The position numbers were made by a program, and so were the translations under genes. Below, one piece after another: positions 44,676 through 52,116 of a stretch of DNA of 64,000 nt (the first letter of the stretch is position 1; every line of letters starts with the position of its first letter). This stretch comes from Paenibacillus sp. JNUCC-31. Lineage in GTDB: Bacteria; Bacillota; Bacilli; Paenibacillales; Paenibacillaceae. The notes beneath the pieces were generated by a model that was not told the DNA's origin, made no database searches, and saw nothing but the letters and a program-made list of their open reading frames with translations. Location of the stretch: positions 6,572,001 to 6,636,000 of the forward strand of contig NZ_CP062165.1 of assembly GCF_014844075.1 (NCBI RefSeq). Reading direction: 5' to 3'.

Positions 44676-46019
44676 GTGACAGAATTCAAAATACCGAAGC
44701 GGCTGACTACTGCGCTGGTAAATTCGTTGACAGCGGGTGTTGTACCACGAATCGGACTGGAGCAGATCGCTGTTGGCCGGAAGGCTGAAGTCGACGCAAT
44801 CTTGCGGGACATGGATAACATTGCAGAAGGGGGAGCGGCCTTTAAGCTGATTACAGGAAGATATGGCAGCGGCAAAAGCTTTCTTTTACAGATGATTCGC
44901 AACTATGCGATGGATCGGGAATTCGTTGTGGCGGATGCCGATTTGTCACCGGAGCGCAGACTCGTGGGAACCAAGGGTCAGGGGCTAGCAACATACCGTG
45001 AGCTGATGATTCGTCTGTCTACTCGTACACGTCCGGATGGCGGCGCGCTGGAACCGATTTTGCAGAAATGGATCGCCAGTCTTCAGCAACAAGTGATGCA
45101 GAGCCAAGGCTTGAGCCCGGATGATCCTGCACTTCCCGCTGAAGTGGAGAAGCAGATCTATGCCGTAACGAATGAAATGCAGAATCTGGTTCATGGTTTC
45201 GATTTTGCCAAGGTGCTGGCTTCGTACTGGAACGGGTATAAATTGGCGGATGATGACCGCAAACAGGCAGCGCTGCGATGGTTGAGAGGTGAATTCGCCA
45301 CCAAGACGGAAGCGAAGAAAGAGCTGGCTGTCGGCGTCATCATTGACGATGATAACTGGTATGACTACTTCAAATTATGGTCCGAATTTACGGCACGGAT
45401 CGGTTATAAGGGACTGCTGCTGTTTATCGATGAAGCAGTGAATCTATATAAAATTACAAACAGCATTTCTCGGCAAAGCAACTACGAGAAGCTGCTCACC
45501 ATGTTCAATGATACGATGCAGGGAAAAGCAGAACACCTTGGCATTTTTGTAGGTGGCACACCGCAATTTGTGGAAGATGAGAGACGAGGGTTGTTCAGTT
45601 ACGAAGCACTCCGCTCCAGACTCATTGATGGCCGCTATGCAGCAAGAGCATATGCGAATTATACCGGACCGATCCTGAAACTTTCGATGTTGTCCCATGA
45701 AGAGATTCTGATTCTCTTGCAGAAGCTGCGCCAGATTCATGCCATGCATTTTGGATACAGTGCAACTCTGACAGATGAAGATTTAGTTGATTTTATGCAA
45801 ACCGCGGTAAACCGACTCGGTGCGGATGAGTTACTGACCACACGGGAAGTGGTACGGGATTTCATGGATGTGCTCCATACGCTCCACCAGAATCCCGAAG
45901 TGACCTATGCCCAATTGCTTGGTGAACGGGCATTGAAACCGCAGGAAACAGGAAAAGCAACTGATTCTTCATCCTCTTCCGATGATCTGGACGATTTTCT
46001 GGCGGAGTTCGACTTATGA
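44676..46019 (+). CDS. BrxC/BrxD-like ATP-binding protein (DUF2791 P-loop)
   Basis: A 447-residue AAA+-like ATPase of the DUF2791 (BREX ATP-binding) family. The opening PKRLTTALVNSLTAGVVPR is characteristic. Walker A is GRYGSGKSF (near 61-69) and Walker B LLLFIDEAVNL (near 246-256). A sensor-like VGGTPQFVEDERRG follows (near 290-303), and DELLTTREVVRDFMDVL is near the C terminus. The GTG start at 44676 has AGGTGATAGG upstream, partly inside the terB-type gene. It overlaps the helicase gene by 4 nt (ATGA). Size and pairing with an Lhr-like helicase match BrxD of type 2 BREX, but pglX, pglZ and the other BREX genes are absent. Confidence 0.88.
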   Translation: MTEFKIPKRLTTALVNSLTAGVVPRIGLEQIAVGRKAEVDAILRDMDNIAEGGAAFKLITGRYGSGKSFLLQMIRNYAMDREFVVADADLSPERRLVGTKGQGLATYRELMIRLSTRTRPDGGALEPILQKWIASLQQQVMQSQGLSPDDPALPAEVEKQIYAVTNEMQNLVHGFDFAKVLASYWNGYKLADDDRKQAALRWLRGEFATKTEAKKELAVGVIIDDDNWYDYFKLWSEFTARIGYKGLLLFIDEAVNLYKITNSISRQSNYEKLLTMFNDTMQGKAEHLGIFVGGTPQFVEDERRGLFSYEALRSRLIDGRYAARAYANYTGPILKLSMLSHEEILILLQKLRQIHAMHFGYSATLTDEDLVDFMQTAVNRLGADELLTTREVVRDFMDVLHTLHQNPEVTYAQLLGERALKPQETGKATDSSSSSDDLDDFLAEFDL

Positions 46020-48229
46020 GTGAGAATCCTTTCTATCGGCTTGCACCTTTTGTCCAGGAATTTATTTATAAAAAAAGGTGGGAGTCTCTCCGGCCCGCCC
46101 AGATTGAGGCCTGTAATATTTGCTTTCATACTCCGCATCATATGCTGATTGCCGCAGGAACTGCTTCCGGCAAAACGGAGGCGGCTTTTTTTCCTGCACT
46201 GACCGAGCTGTACGAACGACCCTCCAAATCTGTAGGCATTCTGTACATTGGGCCGCTTAAGGCATTGATTAATGACCAATTCGAGCGACTAAAGGATTTG
46301 TTGTCAGAGGGGAACATTCCAGTATGGCACTGGCATGGGGATGTGCCCCAGGCAGAGAAAACCCGTCTCATGCGACATCCATCCGGTGTGCTTCAGATTA
46401 CGCCTGAATCGCTGGAAGGTCTGTTAATGAATCGCCCCAATGCAATTCCGGCTCTGTTTCATGATCTGCGATATGTCATTATTGACGAAGTACATGCATT
46501 CATGGGGGCAGATCGTGGCATTCAGGTGTTAAGTGAGCTCGCGCGAATGGAGCGTATGGCTGGATGTAAACCGCGAAGAGTGGGGTTATCTGCGACACTG
46601 AGTGATTATGATACAGCTACAGCCTGGCTCGCTGCCGGAACTCACCAGGGGGTGGATGTGGTTTCTTCCCCTGGTGGTCGCAAGCTGCGTCTGCGGGTGG
46701 AGCATTTTTCGTTTCCGGATGCACGGGATGAAGAACAGGCCGAACATCTGCATAACGCACGTAAAGTTTATTACGACTTCATTTATGAGAGTACCTATCG
46801 CAAGAAAGCTTTGATTTTTACAAACAGCCGGACGGATGCCGAAGTCACCATCCTGGAGATGCGCCGTGTCGCTGCACGCAGACAGGAGCGAGATGTCTTT
46901 CATGTGCATCATGGCAGTATCTCCGCCATGCTGCGAGAAGAGACGGAAGCCGCTTTGCGGACGGGATCAGGTCCAGCCGTAGCTGCGGCTACCGTAACGT
47001 TGGAACTCGGTATCGACCTGGGTGAATTGGAGCGGGTTGTGCAGCTTGGAGCCCCTTATAGTGCATCGAGCTTTGTGCAGCGTCTTGGACGATCAGGCAG
47101 GCGTGAGGATATGGCTTCCGAGATGCTATTTGTATGTCCGGAGGAAGAGGATGAAGAGGCTCAGCTCCCTGCGCGCATGCCCTGGACACTACTGCGTGCC
47201 ATTGCTGTTATTGAATTGTATCTAAAGACCAAGTGGGTTGAGCCGCTGGAAGCCCGCCAAATGCCAATGGGTGTACTCTATCATCAAACCATGAGCATGC
47301 TGAAAAGCATGGGGGAAGCTGAACCGAAGGAACTGGCGGAAGCCATTCTATCGCTGGCACCCTTTGCCCAGATTCGATCAGATCAATATGAGGTCTTCCT
47401 GAACTATCTGATTGAGACAGATCATCTGCAATGGACCGAGGATCGGACATTAATTATTGGGCTTACGGGTGAGAAAACCGTTAATAACTATCGCTTTTAC
47501 GCAGTGTTCAAAGATGATGAAGAGCATAAAGTGCTGAACGGTTCCGAAGAGATTGGATCGATTACAACCGTGCCGCCACCTGGCTACTGTTTCTCCCTTG
47601 CCGGAAAACTGTGGAAAGTGGAAGAGGTGGACCATAAGCACAAATCGGTGTACGTAAAGTCTGCCAAAGGCAAAGTCGACACGTTATGGCTCGGTGCTGG
47701 TGGTGATATCCACACAGCCGTTGTACAGAAAATGCGTGAAGTACTGTCAGACACGGTGATATATCCTTATCTGTCTCCGCAAGCGGTGAATCGTCTGGAG
47801 CGTGCTCGACGTCTTGCACGGGAGAGCGGCCTGCTGAAGCAGGTCGTCATTCCTGCGGGTGGAGATTCCTTATACGTGCTGCCATGGGTGGGAAGCAAGT
47901 CTTTCCGAACACTGGAGCGACTAATGAAGCATAATTTATCTGACAAGCTGGCCTTGCGTTCTGTGGTGCCCATGGAGCCCTATTATTTTGTGGTGTCTGG
48001 CAAAGTGGATGGCCGCACACTTTTGGCCGAAATCATGAGTGAGTGTCGGACGGTCGAAGACGCATCTGCGTTACTTGCTGAAGATGAAGCACCGTATCTT
48101 GGCAAATATGATGAATTCATAGCCCCGGTCCTGATTCGTGAAGCTTTTGCAGTGGATGGATTGGATCTACATGGTCTTAGAGAAGGATTACAACAAACGT
48201 TGGCCTGGGAGTCTACAGCGACGAAATAA
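46016..48229 (+). CDS. Lhr/BrxHI-like DEAD/DEAH-box helicase
   Basis: A 737-residue SF2 helicase. Motif I GTASGKTEA (near 47-55), motif II IIDEVHAF (DEVH, near 155-162), motif III GLSATLSD (near 192-199), motif IV ALIFTNSRTDAEV, motif V ATVTLELGIDLGELERVVQ (core TLELGIDLG) and motif VI QRLGRSGRR (near 362-370) are all intact. The C-terminal 330 residues are an Lhr-type accessory region. ATG 46016 overlaps the ATPase stop in ATGA. It is the last gene of the operon, and nothing resembling a nuclease or methylase follows. Confidence 0.93.
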   Translation: MSENPFYRLAPFVQEFIYKKRWESLRPAQIEACNICFHTPHHMLIAAGTASGKTEAAFFPALTELYERPSKSVGILYIGPLKALINDQFERLKDLLSEGNIPVWHWHGDVPQAEKTRLMRHPSGVLQITPESLEGLLMNRPNAIPALFHDLRYVIIDEVHAFMGADRGIQVLSELARMERMAGCKPRRVGLSATLSDYDTATAWLAAGTHQGVDVVSSPGGRKLRLRVEHFSFPDARDEEQAEHLHNARKVYYDFIYESTYRKKALIFTNSRTDAEVTILEMRRVAARRQERDVFHVHHGSISAMLREETEAALRTGSGPAVAAATVTLELGIDLGELERVVQLGAPYSASSFVQRLGRSGRREDMASEMLFVCPEEEDEEAQLPARMPWTLLRAIAVIELYLKTKWVEPLEARQMPMGVLYHQTMSMLKSMGEAEPKELAEAILSLAPFAQIRSDQYEVFLNYLIETDHLQWTEDRTLIIGLTGEKTVNNYRFYAVFKDDEEHKVLNGSEEIGSITTVPPPGYCFSLAGKLWKVEEVDHKHKSVYVKSAKGKVDTLWLGAGGDIHTAVVQKMREVLSDTVIYPYLSPQAVNRLERARRLARESGLLKQVVIPAGGDSLYVLPWVGSKSFRTLERLMKHNLSDKLALRSVVPMEPYYFVVSGKVDGRTLLAEIMSECRTVEDASALLAEDEAPYLGKYDEFIAPVLIREAFAVDGLDLHGLREGLQQTLAWESTATK

Positions 48230-48291
48230 CGTAATAACGCTTGTCAGATGCCTTGAATTTGAATTGAAAAAATTTAAATGATGAATCAGGG

Positions 48292-48320
48292 TTGACACCA
48301 CCTCACCTGCCATGTAATAT
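48292..48320 (+). promoter_or_regulatory. Sigma-A promoter of the riboswitch-controlled DMT gene
   Basis: TTGACA (48292-48297), a 17-nt spacer and TAATAT (48315-48320), preceded by TG. Transcription from about 48327 would give a leader of nearly 240 nt. Confidence 0.75.
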
Positions 48321-48362
48321 ATGAAAAGTCGTCACACACGAATCATGAACAAATGCATATTT

Positions 48363-48442
48363 CATTTCGTATAACCTCGCAGGCCGAAAGTGTACACAGG
48401 GCGAGGGTCTCTACGGGAAGCCTATACTTCCTAACTACGATG
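48363..48442 (+). ncRNA. Purine-riboswitch-like aptamer with atypical loops
   Basis: Three-way junction: P1 is TCGTA (48367-48371) with TACGA (48436-48440). P2 is CCTCGC (48375-48380) with GCGAGG (48401-48406). J2/3 is GTCTCTAC (48407-48414, the conserved TNTCTAC). P3 is GGAAG (48416-48420) with CTTCC (48427-48431). J3/1 is AAC followed by TA. The Watson-Crick ligand position (C74 equivalent) is C at 48435, as in guanine rather than adenine switches. Unusual points: the P2 loop is 20 nt instead of 7 and the P3 loop is 6 nt (CCTATA) without the canonical CCGTAAA. AGGC (48381-48384) could kiss GCCT (48420-48423), at the cost of one P3 pair. Confidence 0.75.
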
Positions 48443-48485
48443 CCAGGGAATCATTGTATTCCTTGCTCGTAGTTAGGATTTTTTG
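48430..48485 (+). terminator. Regulated terminator overlapping the aptamer
   Basis: CCTAACTACGA (48430-48440) pairs perfectly with TCGTAGTTAGG (48467-48477), with an inner GGGAAT/ATTCC stem, followed by ATTTTTTG. Its 5' arm is the P1 and P3 3' strand of the aptamer, so aptamer folding and termination exclude each other. Ligand binding should therefore turn the gene on. Confidence 0.85.
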
Positions 48486-48563
48486 CATTTGGATGGTGTC
48501 TGTGACCTTGGCATGGATCAAACATGCGGACGCATTTTTCGATCATCAGGAGGTTTATTTACA

Positions 48564-49517
48564 ATGAAATATTATCTGTCTGTTCTCGCAGGAGCGATGA
48601 GCTATGGCATCTTATCCACAATTGTGGTTCTGGCTTACGGCGAAGGGTACAAACTTGGAGAGGTTGTGGGCACACAGCTGATCACGGGCTTCATCCTGTC
48701 CTGGATGCTGGCATTATACACGAAGTTTAGAATGAAACGGAATTCACAGGCAGATGGAAAACCATCAGCAGCTGTGGCAAAAGCATTCCAGAAATTAACA
48801 TGGAAGCAGCGTTTGATGTTGATGGCTGCAGGGACGCCGACCGTGATTACCGGTCTCGTCTATTACCAGTCTTTGCGGTACATTCCCGCGTCGCTGGCCA
48901 TTATTCTTTTGTTCCAGTTTACGTGGATTAGTGTATTGATTCAGGCCGTTAGCAAACGTCAGCGTCCTGACAAAGTAACCTTCCTGACATTGATTATTCT
49001 GTTTGGCGGTACTTTGCTGGCAGCAGGTTTCCTAGAACAGGGGCTTGGCGAGTTTAATGGTCTGGGCATTGCACTTGGACTGATGGCTGCTGTAAGTTAC
49101 TCGCTGTTTGTACTGTTTAGCGGCAAAGCGGTTCCAACCGCACATCCGGCATTTCGCAGTGCTTGGATGGTTACAGGAGGTCTGGTCCTGCTATGCATCC
49201 TGTTCCCGCCGACGTTCTTGTTTAACGGCTTAATCTGGAGCCAGCTGCTTGTGTTCGGATTACTGCTCGGATTCTTCGGAGCATTTATCCCGCCGGTTTT
49301 GTTCGCTGTAGGTGTCCCTCATATTGGAGGCGACATGGCCGGAATTCTTGGTGCAGTTGAACTTCCGATTGCGGTGTTGCTCTCGTCCATTGTGCTTCAC
49401 GAGCATGTCAGTGCATTGCAGTGGATCGGGGTTATCGTGGTGCTGATTGGTGTAGCGCTGCCAGAGATCTACAAGTTGCGGATGAGAAGAAGCCGAAATA
49501 CACCTCTATATTCCTGA
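48564..49517 (+). CDS. DMT/EamA-family exporter
   Basis: A 317-residue membrane protein with ten predicted helices in two EamA repeats (second repeat begins near residue 165). The C-terminal half ends with GGDMAGILGAVELPIAVLLSSIVLHEHVS in outline, the usual EamA helix 9-10 pattern. AGGAGG (48548-48553) sits 10 nt before ATG 48564; the longer frame from 48483 starts inside the terminator and is rejected. EamA proteins are mostly exporters of metabolites. The ON-type purine-like switch upstream resembles the logic of the Bacillus PbuE purine efflux gene. Confidence 0.9.
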   Translation: MKYYLSVLAGAMSYGILSTIVVLAYGEGYKLGEVVGTQLITGFILSWMLALYTKFRMKRNSQADGKPSAAVAKAFQKLTWKQRLMLMAAGTPTVITGLVYYQSLRYIPASLAIILLFQFTWISVLIQAVSKRQRPDKVTFLTLIILFGGTLLAAGFLEQGLGEFNGLGIALGLMAAVSYSLFVLFSGKAVPTAHPAFRSAWMVTGGLVLLCILFPPTFLFNGLIWSQLLVFGLLLGFFGAFIPPVLFAVGVPHIGGDMAGILGAVELPIAVLLSSIVLHEHVSALQWIGVIVVLIGVALPEIYKLRMRRSRNTPLYS

Positions 49518-49568
49518 GTGGGGAAAAAGATTGAGTTGTAAAGATAATAGCTACAGCTGAAAGAGTAA

Positions 49569-49597
49569 GAGCCTGAATGATCAGGCTCTTTTTTTAC
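49569..49597 (+). terminator. Terminator of the DMT exporter gene
   Basis: AGAGCCTGA pairs with TCAGGCTCT over ATGA, followed by TTTTTTT. Confidence 0.88.
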
Positions 49598-49729
49598 GAA
49601 CACATTTGACTTGATTGCTTCATGTTTCATGCCGTTATGGCCCATACGAGTCATTTTCATTTTTAACCGAATGGGGTATGCTGAAAAAGAGTTGCAATAG
49701 AATGGAAACATAGAAAGAGGAGCGTTGAG

Positions 49730-50155
49730 ATGAAAAGCTGGATTAACAAAACCTGGCCTTGGCTAACGCTGGGTCTTACTGTAGTCGTGCTGCTGGGATC
49801 TTTTATGGTTTATTTTATGGGCAAGGACATGTCCCCAGGCTCGGGAAGTACCGTAACGGCCAAAGCCGAGACGGCGGAGGACTTGAAAGGATATGAAGTT
49901 ATTGATGTTAACGTAAGCAATGACGGTTTTGAACCAGACGTAATTGAGGTCAAATCCGGAGTACCCACCAAAATAAATTTTATTCTTACCCGGCAGGTCA
50001 CACACGTCAAATCTGTTGGATCAAGTAAACTTGGCATGGACCTGTATATGCAAAAGGGAGATAATTACTACACGATAGACAAAAATCTGCAGCCTGGGGA
50101 ATATGAAATTCACTGCGGGATGTACATGATTTACGGAACGGTGAAGGTTATATAA
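49730..50155 (+). CDS. Membrane-anchored cupredoxin-domain protein
   Basis: A 141-residue protein. A membrane helix (about 10-30) anchors a cupredoxin fold (about 55-141). Probable copper ligands are His in TRQVTHVKS (near 91), Cys and His in EIHCGMYMIYG (near 127-132) and a Met three to four residues later. This matches the cupredoxin_1 group next to heavy-metal or respiratory genes. AGAGGAGCG precedes ATG 49730. It is isolated here and may carry copper or electrons at the outer membrane face. Confidence 0.82.
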   Translation: MKSWINKTWPWLTLGLTVVVLLGSFMVYFMGKDMSPGSGSTVTAKAETAEDLKGYEVIDVNVSNDGFEPDVIEVKSGVPTKINFILTRQVTHVKSVGSSKLGMDLYMQKGDNYYTIDKNLQPGEYEIHCGMYMIYGTVKVI

Positions 50156-50251
50156 AATGAGAGGGGCAGAGACTCGGCAATCGAATCTTTGCTCCTCTTT
50201 TCTAGGCATGATATATTGAAAGTGATTTATTCCATCTGGAGGTGGTCAAAA

Positions 50252-51274
50252 ATGAAAGCGCTATTTATTGGAGGAACAGGTACCATCAGTACAGCAATTA
50301 CCAACCAGCTTGCCAAAGAAGGCTGCGAACTTTATCTGATCAACCGGGGCAATCGAAACGATGATTTGCCTTCGGAAGTGAAGATACTTCAAGCCGATAT
50401 CAACGATGAGGCACGGGTTGCAGAGCTGATTGCCGACCTGGAGTTCGATGTTGTCGCAGACTTTATTGCGTTTGTACCTTCGCAGTTGGAGAGAGATTAC
50501 CGTTTGTTCAAGGGCAAAACGAAGCAGTTTATATTTATCAGTTCGGCATCAGCCTACCAGACGCCACTTTCGGACTATCGAATCACGGAAGGTACGCCAT
50601 TATCCAATCCATATTGGGAATATTCACGCAACAAAATTGCCTGTGAAGACTATCTGATGAAGCAGTATCGTGAAGAAGGATTTCCGGTGACCATCGTGCG
50701 TCCTAGCCATACCTATAATGAACGTTCTGTACCTCTCGGTGTGCACGGAGCAGAAGGCAGCTGGCAGGTGATCAAGCGCATACGTGAAAATAAACCGGTA
50801 ATCATTCATGGTGACGGTACATCGCTCTGGACCATAACGCATAACCGCGATTTTGCCAAAGGATTCATTGGCCTTATGGGCAACATTCACGCCATTGGAG
50901 AATCGGTACATATTACCTCGGATGAGTCGGTCACCTGGAATCAGATCTATGAGATTATTGCAGGTGTGCTTGGTGTCAAACTTCATGCCGTTCACGTATC
51001 TTCCGAGTTCCTGGCGGCGTGCAGTGATCAGGATCTTCGAGGCGGTTTGCTGGGAGACAAGGCGAACACGGTTGTATTTGATAACGGTAAATTAAAAAGG
51101 CTTGTTCCGGAATTTGTGGCAACGACAAGAGCCGATCAAGGAATCCGGAGTACCATAGAATATATCCTGGCTCATCCTGAATTACAGACCGAAGATCCGG
51201 AATTCGATACATGGTGTGACAGGGTGGTCGGAGCATTGGACGAGGCGTTGTTAAAGATTAGAGATGAGAAGTGA
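50252..51274 (+). CDS. NAD-dependent epimerase/dehydratase-like SDR
   Basis: A 340-residue extended short-chain dehydrogenase. The Rossmann loop is GGTGTIS (near 7-13), with ISSASAY near 91 and the catalytic YSRNK (Tyr and Lys, near 128-132). ITHNRDFAKGFIGLMGN in the second half is typical of nucleotide-sugar epimerases. GGAGGTGGT lies 7 nt before ATG 50252; an upstream frame from 50189 has no site. It is followed by an esterase gene after 9 nt, so both act together. Substrate unknown. Confidence 0.88.
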   Translation: MKALFIGGTGTISTAITNQLAKEGCELYLINRGNRNDDLPSEVKILQADINDEARVAELIADLEFDVVADFIAFVPSQLERDYRLFKGKTKQFIFISSASAYQTPLSDYRITEGTPLSNPYWEYSRNKIACEDYLMKQYREEGFPVTIVRPSHTYNERSVPLGVHGAEGSWQVIKRIRENKPVIIHGDGTSLWTITHNRDFAKGFIGLMGNIHAIGESVHITSDESVTWNQIYEIIAGVLGVKLHAVHVSSEFLAACSDQDLRGGLLGDKANTVVFDNGKLKRLVPEFVATTRADQGIRSTIEYILAHPELQTEDPEFDTWCDRVVGALDEALLKIRDEK

Positions 51275-51283
51275 GGCGAGCAT

Positions 51284-51940
51284 ATGTCCCAAACCGGGCA
51301 TCGACTGGTAAAAGAAATTACCAAAACTGTCACATTGGATTATTTGCTGCACATTCCTGAGACGGAGGAACCACTTGCTGTGGATCAGAAGTGGCCTGTC
51401 ATATTGTTTCTTCATGGTGCTGGGGAACGAGGCGATGATCTGGAAAAGCTTAAAGCAAATGGGGTTCCGCTTATTGCCGATCAGGACAAGAGCTTTCCGT
51501 TTATCGTCATTTCCCCGCAATGTCCTGTGGACGAATTTTGGGGTATGCATCGTGAAGCTGTCATGGCTCTTCTGGAACATGTGTTGGAAAACGAAGCAGC
51601 TGACCCAAAACGGGTATATATCACAGGTCTGAGTATGGGCGGTTATGGTGCTTGGGATCTGCCTTTGTTTTACCCCAATACATTTGCAGCATTGGCTCCT
51701 GTATGTGGGGGAGCAGACCCTTCCAAAGCGGAAGAACTGCGTAATATACCGATTTGGGCGTTTCACGGGGCGAAGGATGACGTCGTTTATGTTTCTGAAT
51801 CCGAGAAGATTGTTCATGCGCTGGAAGCGTTGAACGCGGATGTGAAGCTGACCATATACCCGGAAGGCGATCATGATGCTTGGACGGAAACGTATGCTAA
51901 CCCGGAATTGTACAAGTGGTTTCTCAGCCATAGTTTATAG
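51284..51940 (+). CDS. Alpha/beta hydrolase (phospholipase/carboxylesterase, predicted peptidase family)
   Basis: A 218-residue cytosolic hydrolase. The oxyanion region is LFLHGAGERGDDL (near 43-55), and the triad consists of Ser116 in GLSMGGYG, Asp near 166 in AKDDVV and His near 198 in GDHDAW. It is close to the small prolyl-oligopeptidase-like 'predicted peptidase' group found in many polysaccharide-utilising bacteria. It starts 9 nt after the epimerase gene and ends before a strong promoter. Confidence 0.87.
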   Translation: MSQTGHRLVKEITKTVTLDYLLHIPETEEPLAVDQKWPVILFLHGAGERGDDLEKLKANGVPLIADQDKSFPFIVISPQCPVDEFWGMHREAVMALLEHVLENEAADPKRVYITGLSMGGYGAWDLPLFYPNTFAALAPVCGGADPSKAEELRNIPIWAFHGAKDDVVYVSESEKIVHALEALNADVKLTIYPEGDHDAWTETYANPELYKWFLSHSL

Positions 51941-51982
51941 ATGGTCACCTACAGAATGAAGAGTATCACTTTATATAAGGTA

Positions 51983-52011
51983 TTTACATTCCTTATTTGA
52001 ATCGTTATAAT
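51983..52011 (+). promoter_or_regulatory. Strong sigma-A promoter of the giant surface protein
   Basis: TTTACA (51983-51988), a 17-nt spacer and TATAAT (52006-52011). Transcription should start near 52018, just before the leader hairpin. Confidence 0.75.
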
Positions 52012-52020
52012 CAAGAAAAA

Positions 52021-52116
52021 ATGACACTTGTTAGGGGAGGCACCCCAACAGAGGACTTTGTTCCTTTGTTGGGGTGCCTCCTTTTTTGGTGTGCAGAAAA
52101 GGAGAGCAGACGTTGA
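52021..52116 (+). CDS. Possible 31-codon leader ORF across the attenuator hairpin
   Basis: ATG 52021 lies about 3 nt from the predicted transcription start, with no Shine-Dalgarno, and the frame runs through the whole hairpin to TGA 52114-52116. That TGA overlaps the TTG (52113-52115) of the giant gene. If translated it could melt the hairpin and couple translation. It is a structural observation only; the peptide resembles nothing known. Confidence 0.3.
   Translation: MTLVRGGTPTEDFVPLLGCLLFWCAEKESRR
52036..52088 (+). terminator. Leader terminator/attenuator before the giant surface gene
   Basis: GGAGGCACCCCAACA (52036-52050) pairs perfectly with TGTTGGGGTGCCTCC (52067-52081), followed by TTTTTT. 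It sits between the promoter at 51983-52011 and the gene start at 52113, so transcripts must pass it. Confidence 0.8.

Noticed and set aside
48483..48563. In-frame extension upstream of the DMT exporter
   Set aside because: It starts in the terminator U tract. AGGAGG before ATG 48564 and the membrane-protein N terminus favour the later start.
52074..52112. In-frame extension upstream of the giant surface protein
   Set aside because: It begins inside the terminator hairpin, lacks a Shine-Dalgarno site and would mask the signal peptide; TTG 52113 has an ideal site.
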